A DNA stretch of 64,000 nucleotides from Spongiibacter marinus (GCF_016906995.1 NZ_JAFBBD010000002.1:62001-126000), one strand, 5' to 3'; counted from the first letter of the stretch, positions 38,166 through 46,353 are shown. Notes: a model not told the origin generated them from the letters alone. Made by a program: numbers and translations.

Positions 38166-39044
38166 GTGGAAGATTATGAACACAAAGAATGGGGTTATGT
38201 GGTCGCGTTTGTGATCGGTGTGTCGGTATGTTGGCACACCCCTTTCTGGGTCGCCGAGACTATTGGCTATCTGGATAAGTTAGAAGCCTGGGTTGCCATT
38301 GCTGACTCATGGGAAAACCCTTTAACCCTGTTGTGCCATTTGATCTTGGTCATAGTGGGTGCAGCGATTAACGCTGCGGCGTTTTTCATCCTATTCCTGA
38401 TCGGCTACGGCTTGTGGAAGGTTTTCGTCGCGATAGGTAAATGGTTGCTCTACCAGTTGGAAATTCTTGTGTCTGCGCTTATCGAGGTGGCTCAGTGGCT
38501 GGTGAACGGAGTGATAAGCATCGTAACGACTGTCACGCGCGCGATTTGGGATTTTCTGACTTGGCCTTTGCGGTTCATTTTTGAATTGATTGGTGATCTC
38601 TATGGTTGGTTCTCTGAAAGGACGACACGACGCCGCTATGAGCGAGAGACACTGAAAAAGGCCTACAAAGAAAAATACCGGCAGGACTTCCGCTCCTTTC
38701 GGGCCTTCATGAAGTATTGGAAAGCGCTTCAGCGTGGCGAAAATCCCCCATATCCCGGATCGGAGGGAACCGGGAACGGCTCGGGAGGCAACAACGGGCG
38801 CAGGCAAAAAGAGAACAACAACCCCGGAGGTTCTGGTGGTCCGGGAGGAAATGGCTCTGATCCCTATCAGATTGCGCTTAATGTCATCGGTCTTACAGAG
38901 CCATTCACTAAAGCTGAGCTGAACGCACGTTACAAAAGAGCAATCGCACGTTGTCATCCCGATAAAACTGGCGGTGATGATCGCGAAGCAAAGAGGGTCA
39001 ATATGGCCCGTGATGTTATCTTGAAGAGGAAGGGCTGGTCATGA
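38166..39044 (+). CDS. Membrane-anchored J-domain protein
   Basis: About 292 residues from a GTG at 38166, chosen for AGGAGG nine bases upstream. The N-terminal half has three or more hydrophobic segments (WGYVVAFVIGVSVCW; LLCHLILVIVGAAINAAAFF; an amphipathic WLVNGVISIVTTV region). A Gly/Asn-rich linker follows, then a C-terminal J domain with the HPD motif (CHPDK) near residue 265. J domains recruit DnaK/Hsp70 and stimulate its ATPase. A C-terminal J domain on a membrane protein resembles DjlA-like co-chaperones more than DnaJ. The stop codon overlaps the next gene's ATG (ATGA), implying coupled synthesis with the zinc-ribbon protein. Confidence 0.75.
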   Translation: MEDYEHKEWGYVVAFVIGVSVCWHTPFWVAETIGYLDKLEAWVAIADSWENPLTLLCHLILVIVGAAINAAAFFILFLIGYGLWKVFVAIGKWLLYQLEILVSALIEVAQWLVNGVISIVTTVTRAIWDFLTWPLRFIFELIGDLYGWFSERTTRRRYERETLKKAYKEKYRQDFRSFRAFMKYWKALQRGENPPYPGSEGTGNGSGGNNGRRQKENNNPGGSGGPGGNGSDPYQIALNVIGLTEPFTKAELNARYKRAIARCHPDKTGGDDREAKRVNMARDVILKRKGWS

Positions 39045-39676
39045 AAAAGCTTACTATTTGGAACGACACTGACATCGTGAAATATGACCCTAAAGCTGGC
39101 AATCGGGAACTGGACTTTGACAGCACAATGCAGGCTTTACAGCAAGCAAGCGGTCACACCGAATATAGGGTGATACCGATGCGCTGCGATAAATATGACA
39201 AGCCCTATACTGTCGTATATAAGCGCGCTCCAGGTTTCCTCAGTTTTTATGTCGATGAGGTAACAAAGGAGTTTGCCACTGAAGATAATTCCCGCAGCTT
39301 GTTTTCAGGTCGTTCTTCGAATAAAAGCGCGGGATTAACAACCTACCATCAAACCGAATTTTGCCATGATGGGCGTTATTGTCCTTGGTGCGGCCACGAC
39401 GGTGGAACTGTATTCTGTCATGACTGCGGTGAGCTTTATTGTGGCGGAAAAAAACTTACGCTAATCAACGGCAAGAGGATTCATGAATGCGTGCCACGCT
39501 GTGGCTCAAGAGGTGAATTGTCACCCTCTGATCATATTAGCGGACATCAGCGCCAGAACCAAAGTCAGAGGTCTTTGGCGATCGGCGCATCCTATCGCAT
39601 TGAGCACAAGTCCGAGGCAATAGAGATACAGAGAACGATCCGCCAAGAAATTACGTATCGGATCACCAAGAAGTAA
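39041..39676 (+). CDS. Zinc-ribbon protein coupled to the J-domain protein
   Basis: 211 residues. Eight cysteines cluster in the middle: Cys108, 114, 117, 126, 129, 134, 150 and 154, giving CPWCG, CHDCG and CVPRCG knuckles. The pattern recalls TerY-C-like or other two-zinc ribbons, but I cannot assign it firmly. The N-terminal 100 residues are unassigned and lack membrane segments. Its start overlaps the J-domain stop codon. The two proteins probably act together, perhaps as a substrate-recognition and chaperone-recruitment pair. No catalytic motif is evident. Confidence 0.6.
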   Translation: MKKLTIWNDTDIVKYDPKAGNRELDFDSTMQALQQASGHTEYRVIPMRCDKYDKPYTVVYKRAPGFLSFYVDEVTKEFATEDNSRSLFSGRSSNKSAGLTTYHQTEFCHDGRYCPWCGHDGGTVFCHDCGELYCGGKKLTLINGKRIHECVPRCGSRGELSPSDHISGHQRQNQSQRSLAIGASYRIEHKSEAIEIQRTIRQEITYRITKK

Positions 39677-39735
39677 ATCCGGCGGCCACAATGCCGGATT
39701 GTCAGCGCGCGGCGTCTCACCTGGCGACGCGCGTC

Positions 39736-39772
39736 AAATTTTCCGCGACGGCCCCATCTTCGCGGAAAATTT
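39736..39772. terminator. Perfect 12-bp hairpin between zinc-ribbon gene and ardA
   Basis: Arms 39736-39747 (AAATTTTCCGCG) and 39761-39772 are exact complements with a 13-base loop, flanked by A/T-rich runs on both sides. It lies between convergent genes and probably stops both. A second hairpin (ATCCGGC/GCCGGAT, 39677-39699) comes right after the zinc-ribbon stop codon. Confidence 0.7.
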
Positions 39773-39839
39773 TGATTTTTGGCCGCCCCCTACTAACAGG
39801 GGCAGCCTTTAATTGTTTTGAATACCGGTCAATTACTGG

Positions 39840-40352
39840 TTAGTGATTCCAGAATATATGTACTTCGTCATAAGCGGTTTCAATGGTGAAGATGTCGCCG
39901 CTATATTCCATATCACGGCCCATTTTTTCATAGTCGATGTAATAGGCCAGATGTTCGGGGATGCCGCCGCCTTGCTCGGTCAGTTCCTCGGCATATTCGG
40001 CCAGTGATTTGTAACAGCCGCAATAATGGTCTTCGAGTGCCTTTTCGGCATCGCCCAGGTCATCGCCGTAATAATTCAGGATTTCCGCGCCCAGCTTGCC
40101 GTGTTCTTCGATGAAACAAGCTTTTTCATGGGCTGACTCTATCCCTTCATACTCTGAAAGGCTGGCTCCTTCAAAACCTTCATAATCATGGATAGCGTAT
40201 TCCTCGGAATCCTCTACCGGAGAGCTTGCCAGTATTTTGTTGATTTCTTCCTGAATATCTTCCGGCTGAAGTGTGGCATCAATCCATTTCCCGTGAAGAT
40301 ATCCCTCGTTATAGGCCGCCAGGTCTGCCACATAGATATTGATATCGCTCAT
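39840..40352 (-). CDS. ardA: Antirestriction protein
   Basis: 170 residues, highly acidic, matching ArdA in length and pattern. ArdA mimics bent B-form DNA and blocks type I restriction enzymes when a mobile element enters a new cell. Seen: the N-terminal IYVADLAAYNEGYLHGKWID segment, a central acidic EYEGI patch and the C-terminal YDEVHIFWNH. It has its own promoter region with long inverted repeats upstream (40381-40530), of the kind that can act as promoters on single-stranded incoming DNA. This fits a role early in transfer. Confidence 0.9.
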   Translation of the reverse strand: MSDINIYVADLAAYNEGYLHGKWIDATLQPEDIQEEINKILASSPVEDSEEYAIHDYEGFEGASLSEYEGIESAHEKACFIEEHGKLGAEILNYYGDDLGDAEKALEDHYCGCYKSLAEYAEELTEQGGGIPEHLAYYIDYEKMGRDMEYSGDIFTIETAYDEVHIFWNH

Positions 40353-40888
40353 TGTCTTTACTCCTTTAAATCGCCTTTATGGGTTTTTGATCAAGCACCG
40401 CTTGGTGCGCTGATCATGAACCCTTGGCGACTAGGCCGACTAGGCGGGGGTGAAAGAATCCAGAAAAATTGCGGAGGGTCTGTCGTAGCGAATAGCGGCC
40501 ACGACGGAAACCGTCATTTTTCTTGATTCTGAGGGGATGCAATGCCATTCATGCTCGTTTGCTTTTTCGGGGCGTTACGGGGATTCCCCGTTTGAAGGGG
40601 TATTGGAAAGCGGGCGAAAGCCCGATTGCAGATAGGGGAAGGCTTTCCCCTCCATGGAGCTATTATGCTTGCTGATGAAAAAAAGGGACTTCGGGATTAA
40701 GCGAAAGCATTTCCAGGGAACTGGGATTAATTGCTCTAAGCGCATTTCCAAGAAAACGCGCGAATCCAAAGATAACCTAGTCGGGAAGGAAGTCTGGCGT
40801 GATTTCAGTGGTCAGGTCAGGCTTAACAAGGATCGATCTTATGACTGCTTCAGAGCTTTCTTGACAGAACAACCGCATTAAGGCCCAT
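40353..40888. other. Hairpin-rich intergenic region
   Basis: About 535 bases between the ardA start and the Lamassu operon end. Besides the two ardA-proximal structures it holds hairpins at 40573-40587 (ACGGGG/CCCCGT), around 40609-40623 (CGGGC GAAA GCCCG) and 40635-40650 (GGGGAA../..TTCCCC). A 75-codon frame at 40654-40881 has no good ribosome binding site or family match, so I do not call it a gene. Confidence 0.4.
40381..40530. promoter_or_regulatory. Two long imperfect inverted repeats upstream of ardA (possible ssDNA promoter)
   Basis: First structure 40381-40423: arms beginning GGGTT..TGATCA and ending TGATCA..ACCC around a GCTT turn, with a few mismatches. Second structure 40455-40530: 20-base arms (40455-40474 and 40511-40530) with three mismatches, enclosing a smaller GTCGT/ACGAC stem. 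Such folds upstream of ardA resemble the Frpo/ssi-type elements of conjugative plasmids that give double-stranded promoters on the entering strand. Function here is inferred. Confidence 0.45.
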
Positions 40889-42586
40889 TTACTCGACTGC
40901 CAGATTTGCAGCCTCAAATTGCCGGATTTCATTGGAAACGGGGCCGTAGTCATCTTCGTTTAGCACTGAGTATTTCTTATCAAAAAGTAAAACCTTGCCT
41001 CCGAAGTCGATATTCGCATCTTCCACCAGTCCAATAATCAGTTGTCGTCCTTGAGGCCGGTTATCGCGAACGAATTCAAGTATTCTTTGAAGGTTCTTGG
41101 GGTCTTGTTCCTGCTGGTTTGGTGCGTCTATTATGATCGGGAAGAATGTTGCATTGCCATTCTTTTCGATAGCGCTTAGCGCGGTAAAAAAGTAAGCCAA
41201 TATTGCTCTTGGAAGATCACTTCCACTTTCTTCAATAGAAGCGTTTATATTTGTGAAAACATTGTCGCTCAGAGAGTGGACACCAAGCTTGCTGGTGTTT
41301 CGTCTGAGATTTTCCTCGTATTGTGAGAGTATGGCCTTTCTTCTTTCAGGGTCGTCATATTTTTTCATTTCGTCTGTTGTTGACTGGATTCGCTCATCAT
41401 AATCGGTTACAACGGCGCGATATTCGCCTTCTTCATTTTCCAAATGCGTGATGAGTGCTTTCTTTCCCTCAAGATCAATCAAGTCTTTTAATTTTACCTC
41501 TCCCTTTTTTTGCGAGAGAAGCGAGTTAATCTGTTCGCGTGTCTCCTTTGTCTGGGCGAATAGACTCTCTGTATCGTCGATCTTTTTCTCGATATCCCTT
41601 AAATCATCCCGCAGTGATGCCAGTAAATCCGAACAGGTTTCTGTATCTTGTGCGATATCGAATCGCTCCGAGAACGAGTTTGAGTAGTTGGCCCCACAGG
41701 TGGGGCAACCAATAGTTTCATCATTGAGTTGGGTAGAAAACTTATAGTCCTCACTGAGTTCGTCGTGAGTCCGTACTACGATTTCGATCTGTGCTTCAAG
41801 CCTGATTTTCTCGGTTTTGTATTCGGATATTTTTTGCCTGTAGCTATTCTCATTTCCTTTAAGAATTTCACATCGATCCAGGAGCTGATTTATTTCGCAG
41901 CGAAATTGTTCGGCATCAATGTTAAAGTCTACACGAGAGACATCTTTGTAGGCCTTGTCTTTCACTGACTGAATGGATTTTATTTGGCGGAGAGGCTCTT
42001 CTTTGTCGTTTTCAAGATTCTTCCTCTTAGCTTCGAGTTCGTACCATTTATCGGGTCTTAATCCGAAATGATAGCCGGTGACACGTTGTTTCCAGTGTGA
42101 AAATTGCGAGAGGTTTGTAAACGAACTCCAGTTTTCAACCCATCCTTTATCCTGATCGATATAGAATGGAAGCATGAGATAGGCGGGCGGAGGAGTTATA
42201 GGAACGCCTTCTCTGTCGGAGAGCTTTAGATTGAAATCGAACAGCTTTGCCAGCTCCGGCGCAAGCTCGTTGGTAATGCTTGAGTAAGTGCCGATTTCAA
42301 GATCATCGGAATCAAACAGGGAAAATGAATTTCGGTGCCTGTATATCGAGTAGTCTTTTCCATCGAGAGAGAATCTGATCAATATGAGGATGTCGGCATT
42401 CGTCCATTTGGGGTGTCTTTTGTGCGGATTAGCCCCAAAAGCATAGGGAATGGATTTTATTACAGAAGATTTTCCGGTGTCATTTTCACCTTGGACCACT
42501 GTTATGTCCGGATCGAACTCTATCTTCCTTGCTTTCTTTTCTCGATGCGATACGAGTAGCATGCTTTTTAACTGCAAGTTTTTCAT
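40889..42586 (-). CDS. SMC/Rad50-like ATPase, LmuB-like (Lamassu)
   Basis: 565 residues. Walker A GENDTGKSS lies near residue 35. Long coiled-coil arms run over residues about 190-420, with a zinc-hook-type CPTCG near residue 293, and a C-terminal ATPase half has the Walker-B-like FFPIIIDAPNQQEQ. In Lamassu systems LmuB senses phage DNA, probably ends or structured DNA, and releases the effector LmuA. The ATG overlaps the stop codon of the effector gene (ATGA). It is somewhat shorter than many LmuB proteins. The third gene found in some Lamassu systems, lmuC, is absent. Confidence 0.82.
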   Translation of the reverse strand: MKNLQLKSMLLVSHREKKARKIEFDPDITVVQGENDTGKSSVIKSIPYAFGANPHKRHPKWTNADILILIRFSLDGKDYSIYRHRNSFSLFDSDDLEIGTYSSITNELAPELAKLFDFNLKLSDREGVPITPPPAYLMLPFYIDQDKGWVENWSSFTNLSQFSHWKQRVTGYHFGLRPDKWYELEAKRKNLENDKEEPLRQIKSIQSVKDKAYKDVSRVDFNIDAEQFRCEINQLLDRCEILKGNENSYRQKISEYKTEKIRLEAQIEIVVRTHDELSEDYKFSTQLNDETIGCPTCGANYSNSFSERFDIAQDTETCSDLLASLRDDLRDIEKKIDDTESLFAQTKETREQINSLLSQKKGEVKLKDLIDLEGKKALITHLENEEGEYRAVVTDYDERIQSTTDEMKKYDDPERRKAILSQYEENLRRNTSKLGVHSLSDNVFTNINASIEESGSDLPRAILAYFFTALSAIEKNGNATFFPIIIDAPNQQEQDPKNLQRILEFVRDNRPQGRQLIIGLVEDANIDFGGKVLLFDKKYSVLNEDDYGPVSNEIRQFEAANLAVE

Positions 42587-43710
42587 TTTTCTTCTTCCGT
42601 AAGTTTCGTATCAGTCTTCGATATTGGCTCATTCCTCAATGCCTCGTATAAAATTGCTGATCTAACATATTCTTCATCGTATTCGTTCTTATATTTCTTG
42701 GAAAGAGCGGGAATTATTTTTTCAGCAAGATCCCCGAATGTCTTTATGCCGTCTTCTCCGTCATGGGAAGATATCTCGCAGATAACGTCATATGAAAATT
42801 GTGCGTGGAATTCGTTGGTGGAATCCATTTTTGCGACGATATATTCCTGCCAGCACTGCCTTATTCTTCTTATTTGCTGAAAATGAAAATTCTCCGTGCT
42901 CAATACGTTGCTGGCATCGTTCCACAGGTCGTCGTCATTTCGGCGATTGAGTACCGTACCTATCATGCGCTCGAAGTCAGAGCGCCCTATGGCTTTGTGG
43001 CGAAGCAGTTCGGAATCGTTGCCGATTTCTCTTTCATGATTTGTTTTTCTTCTGATTTCGTCAAAAAATGTTTTGTAAACCAGAGAGATATGTACCTGGC
43101 TTTCCGGATGCAGGTTTTCGAAAAATTCTACGAGCTTTCCTTTGGCAATGGATGTGTGATCAGAAAGTCTCAGATCGCTTTTCTGTGTCTCAATGGTGCT
43201 AAGTCCGTGCAGGTTACAATATTCCTGGCTGGAGGGCTCTACTGCCGATCTTATTTTCTCCTTTTCTTTGTCGGACAAGCAGGAAAATGATACGCGGCCT
43301 AGATCGATTGATTTATCTCCGTTTCGTAGCTTGGCAGATAGAGGTTGGTTTGAAGAAAAAATCAGACTGACTTCCGCGATATCCGAAAACCGCTTATAGT
43401 TTTCGTAGAGTTTTTCAATTATCGATGGACTTTCCTTTTTAGAGGTCGTTAGAGCTCCGACTGTCCAGTTTCCGGATTTCTTTGATTTTACCTGGTAAAA
43501 GATGACCCCTGAGGGATCACTTTGGGAATCAAAGACAACGACATCTTCATGGTGTTCGAAAACCATAAGGTAGTCATCTTGGTTCGCATGCAATTCAAGT
43601 AGTTCGCATAGCGACCAGTTCTTCTGATAATCGAATCTGTTAGAAGACATTGAGCCGCTGGTTTCTCTGACGGGCGTCTCTGCAAAGGATTTGAGGATGT
43701 CGCTGCTCAT
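42583..43710 (-). CDS. Cap4-type (DUF4297) nuclease effector, LmuA-like (Lamassu)
   Basis: 375 residues from ATG 43710. The N-terminal domain has the layout of DUF4297/Cap4 dsDNA endonucleases: RETSGSMSSNRFDYQ followed by the acidic and Q-x-K nuclease residues in DVVVFDSQSDP and IFYQVKSKKSG. The C-terminal 200 residues are helical and would contact the SMC partner. Cap4-type domains degrade DNA without sequence specificity when released, killing or arresting the infected cell. An effector gene followed by an SMC ATPase gene with an ATGA overlap is the Lamassu-Cap4 arrangement. Confidence 0.8.
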   Translation of the reverse strand: MSSDILKSFAETPVRETSGSMSSNRFDYQKNWSLCELLELHANQDDYLMVFEHHEDVVVFDSQSDPSGVIFYQVKSKKSGNWTVGALTTSKKESPSIIEKLYENYKRFSDIAEVSLIFSSNQPLSAKLRNGDKSIDLGRVSFSCLSDKEKEKIRSAVEPSSQEYCNLHGLSTIETQKSDLRLSDHTSIAKGKLVEFFENLHPESQVHISLVYKTFFDEIRRKTNHEREIGNDSELLRHKAIGRSDFERMIGTVLNRRNDDDLWNDASNVLSTENFHFQQIRRIRQCWQEYIVAKMDSTNEFHAQFSYDVICEISSHDGEDGIKTFGDLAEKIIPALSKKYKNEYDEEYVRSAILYEALRNEPISKTDTKLTEEEK

Positions 43711-43946
43711 ACTAAGGCGTCCTGCTTTTCTTATATTCCCCAATCAGGTCGATTAGCCTTCCTGATTACAAATTTCCTGTGCGATGCACAGTCTTCGATT
43801 TGCCACAAATTTGCCACAAGGAATTCCAGCGAGATTCAGAGGGTGGCGGATTCCTGCGGGTTCTGGTGTGGCGAAAAATTGTGGCAAAAATGGCCGATCC
43901 CTCCGTTTTCTTCCCATATTATGCAGCTAACCCATTGATTTTATTG

Positions 43947-43995
43947 TGGCGCGCCCTAGAGGATTCGAACCTCTGGCCTTTGGCTCCGGAAGCCA
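43947..43995 (-). pseudogene. 3'-half tRNA-Arg(CCG) fragment, att site of the tyrosine integrase
   Basis: Read on the minus strand, the fragment runs from the anticodon arm (anticodon CCG) through an intact T-arm with TTCGAAT to the acceptor 3' strand AGGGCGC, discriminator G and CCA. The D-arm half is missing. Such 3' half copies are carried at attP/attR of elements that insert into tRNA genes. It lies 55 bases from the stop codon of the tyrosine integrase. No second copy is in the window. Confidence 0.8.
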
Positions 43996-44050
43996 TATAA
44001 AACACTATGATTTCTGCTGGTTGTAGCTAGTTTGCCACAATTTTGCCACA

Positions 44051-45232
44051 TCAATTCGACGGGATCATCGAAAGCATTCCCGTTTTCTCGCTTCCGTCAT
44101 CTTCTGCTTTCTCGATGAGGTGGCCATAGACATTCAATGTGGTGGTGATGTCTTCGTGCCCCATAAGCCTCTGGATGCGTTTAAGATTCATTTTTTTATC
44201 AATCAGCATCGAGGCGAAGAAGTGGCGCAAATCGTATGGTTTGTAGCGTGCCTTTAGAAGGGTGTCGCCATCCTCTTCTTTTTCGTCCATTAGCCCGGCT
44301 TCTTTGCACGCGGCATAGAATCCTCTTTTCCGCCAGTGGTCTGGCAATATCCATCGACCAGTTGAAGTTGGAAAGAGTAGGTCATATTTGTTCTCAATCG
44401 ATTTGTTGTCTCTGTAATGGGAAAGCATTTCGTAAACATGTGGGCTCAGATCAATAAAACGTCGCGCTGCTTTTGTCTTCGTCACTGATATTTTGTAACC
44501 GCCGCATTCGATAGCCCGCTGCACGTCTACGCCATTTTCGTGGATACTATTTTGAGAAAGCGCCAAGTATTCTTGCGGGCGCATTCCAGTATCTGCCGCA
44601 ACATAAAGTATTGGGCGATACCTCTCCCATGTCCGCGCTATATGTCGGTTTTTTGAGTTGGCAAGCCTGTCTGCCGCAGCAAGAAGTGATTGAATGTCTT
44701 TTAGTGAGGGAATGACTATCGGGTCGTCATAACGTGACGCTCCTCTGACTGCAATTCCAATAGCGGGGTTGCTTGATAGATAGCCCCTGGTGACCATCTC
44801 TTTCATTACACTTTGAAAGGAGGATAGAGCTTTTTTTGCCTGGTCTCTGCTGTAATTCGCAAGCAGCCACGAGCGAAATTCGATGATATCCGGGCCTTGT
44901 AGTTCTTGAAGCGGTTTGGGCCATTCATATGAGTTGATTATATCAGCGCGATAATCATAAACCTTTAGGGTGAAAGTGGTGACTGGATCGCGACCGTCAC
45001 GACCTTCATTTTTGCATATGTCGAGCCACTTTTTTACTGCTTGCTCAATGGTCTGTATATCGGTACGGGCTGCACTATAGGAATGTTTTGCTGCACCGCT
45101 TTCGATAAATGCACGGGCTTCTTTCATTGTATTGAACGACTTAAACGCATATCCAGATTTTGTTGCGCTTGTGGGGTATCTAACTTGGTAGGTTGTCCCT
45201 TTTTTACCAGTTCTTTTTCTTATGTCGGCCAT
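44051..45232 (-). CDS. Tyrosine recombinase / phage-type integrase
   Basis: 393 residues. The N-terminal Arm-type region (TYQVRYPTSATKSGYAFKSF) and a SAM-like core-binding domain (residues about 70-165) precede the catalytic domain. Catalytic residues: Arg in DTGMRPQEYLAL, LRHFF (H-x-x-R type, first His and Arg), GHEDITTTLNVYGH with the His and the nucleophilic Tyr. It catalyses site-specific insertion and excision through the adjacent tRNA-Arg-derived att site. Because that att site has no partner copy here, this looks like an older element's integrase now carried inside the serine-recombinase island. Confidence 0.9.
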   Translation of the reverse strand: MADIRKRTGKKGTTYQVRYPTSATKSGYAFKSFNTMKEARAFIESGAAKHSYSAARTDIQTIEQAVKKWLDICKNEGRDGRDPVTTFTLKVYDYRADIINSYEWPKPLQELQGPDIIEFRSWLLANYSRDQAKKALSSFQSVMKEMVTRGYLSSNPAIGIAVRGASRYDDPIVIPSLKDIQSLLAAADRLANSKNRHIARTWERYRPILYVAADTGMRPQEYLALSQNSIHENGVDVQRAIECGGYKISVTKTKAARRFIDLSPHVYEMLSHYRDNKSIENKYDLLFPTSTGRWILPDHWRKRGFYAACKEAGLMDEKEEDGDTLLKARYKPYDLRHFFASMLIDKKMNLKRIQRLMGHEDITTTLNVYGHLIEKAEDDGSEKTGMLSMIPSN

Positions 45233-45249
45233 GATTCGTCATAGCCTTT

Positions 45250-45522
45250 CTACCGGTGTCCGTCAAACTTATTTGACAGTGAGCCTGGTTTAAAATGTGA
45301 ATTTCTTTCGGCTTCAACACGGCACTGCGTATATATCGAAACCAATGTGCCGCGTTCAATTTTTAGTTTCCCTTCGATAGGGTCCACGAAGAATGGAAGT
45401 TTTCGCTTGCCGTAGGCATCCGGTTCGGCTGCGCGTTTAATTTGTCGCTCATTAAGCTCTATGCCCATAGAGGCGAGAACGTCTCTGGCTTCTGATAAGC
45501 CTATGTATTTTGGTGGCTCCAT
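45250..45522 (-). CDS. Excisionase-like / small DNA-binding protein
   Basis: 90 residues from ATG 45522 (AAAGG seven bases upstream). A start at 45537 would overlap the preceding gene's stop codon by four bases. The N-terminal YIGLSEARDVLASMGIELNERQIKRAA looks like a MerR/excisionase-type winged helix, followed by FVDPIEGKLKIERGTL. Its place immediately upstream of the integrase fits an excisionase or regulator of it. It is not a clear match to a named family. Confidence 0.5.
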   Translation of the reverse strand: MEPPKYIGLSEARDVLASMGIELNERQIKRAAEPDAYGKRKLPFFVDPIEGKLKIERGTLVSIYTQCRVEAERNSHFKPGSLSNKFDGHR

Positions 45523-45533
45523 AGCCCTGCCTT

Positions 45534-45812
45534 TCATCTTTCAAAGTCGAGGCAGGTCGGTCGATAATGATTTGTATCGAATTTCGATATTCTTTCCCCG
45601 CTCGGCTTTCTGAGATCGATATGTTCACCGTATTCATTGGTGATAGGTAGTAGAAGCCGAACGCCGGTCGTAAACTTGGCGTTATAGTCATCTCTAAGCA
45701 CATGAATATCTGTAATCAGCGCCTGAAGAAGCTCGTCCATTGAGACTGTGCCAAGTCCTCTGTACTCGATAAGTATGCCCGATTGCCGCTTATTTCCTTT
45801 TTTCTTATCCAT
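45534..45812 (-). CDS. Small hypothetical protein upstream of the excisionase-like gene
   Basis: 92 residues from ATG 45812. Not recognised. Residues 1-12 are Lys-rich, then a SMDELLQALITDIHVLRDDYNAKF helix and a short strand-rich part. The stop codon lies within the possible early start of the next gene, so it belongs to an operon with the integrase. It could be a regulatory protein. Confidence 0.45.
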   Translation of the reverse strand: MDKKKGNKRQSGILIEYRGLGTVSMDELLQALITDIHVLRDDYNAKFTTGVRLLLPITNEYGEHIDLRKPSGERISKFDTNHYRPTCLDFER

Positions 45813-46077
45813 CACTCTATTCTAAGTTGCATATGGTTAATGAAGGTTTAACAAGGGTCAGCAATGGATAGCGCGGATTTTCGCAACAGCCCGTTTCGCA
45901 CCTTTTGATCCCGAACGAACCCGCGTCGATCTGCATCAATCTTGGGTAGCAATTCCCGTTTTCCTCTTCCTCTTCCTTTTTCCCCTGCCGGTCAAATGCC
46001 TTAGCCACTGGATGATGATGTGTGGGCCGGGCGTAAAGGCCTTGGCAGTCAGGGTCTTCAGGAAAAGGAGACGAAAA

Positions 46078-46275
46078 ATGAGAAAGTCCTACACAATCTT
46101 TGAACTACAATCCTACAGCGTGGGCTCTTTGCAGGCTCTGTTTCGCGCCGAAGCGGACGGGCTGCAAGGTGCAAAATTGGATCAATCCATCGCCACGGCT
46201 AACCTTCGGGCCATCAGCGGAGTGATAGAAGCAAAGCGGAAAGCGCCCGCGCCAAAACCGCCGGGTATGCGGTAG
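46078..46275 (+). CDS. Small hypothetical protein
   Basis: 65 residues from ATG 46078, preceded by a good AGGAGA site; the longer frame from 46012 has none. Not recognised. Mostly helical (SYSVGSLQALFRAEAD, then LDQSIATANLRAISGVIEAKRK), basic C-terminus ending in Pro/Lys. It is the only gene between the integrase operon and the AbiE operon. The 265 bases upstream (45813-46077) hold only a short frame rich in Glu codons that I do not accept. Confidence 0.45.
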   Translation: MRKSYTIFELQSYSVGSLQALFRAEADGLQGAKLDQSIATANLRAISGVIEAKRKAPAPKPPGMR

Positions 46276-46298
46276 ACTACCGTATCATATTGATTTAT

Positions 46299-46328
46299 CT
46301 TCATTATCCCATAAAAAGGGATATGAAG
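46299..46328. promoter_or_regulatory. AbiE operator, inverted repeat 1
   Basis: CTTCATTATCCC and GGGATATGAAG, arms complementary apart from one bulged base, with a 7-base spacer. It lies 57 to 86 bases before the AbiEi start. AbiEi proteins are known to repress their own promoter through paired inverted repeats. Confidence 0.6.
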
Positions 46329-46353
46329 GTTAAAAAATAACATAAATATATTG

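Noticed and set aside
33600-39676. A type IV secretion (mating-pore) gene cluster near the coupling protein
   Set aside because: No VirB4, VirB11, VirB6 or pilus-type proteins are seen; the neighbours are HEPN, ankyrin, PH-like, J-domain and zinc-ribbon proteins.
40654-40881. 75-codon frame between ardA and the Lamassu operon
   Set aside because: No good ribosome binding site, no family character, and it overlaps a hairpin-rich region.
45817-46008. 63-codon minus-strand frame with a Glu-rich start
   Set aside because: The Glu run comes from a CTTCCT repeat; start and ribosome binding site are poor and there is no similarity to known small proteins.
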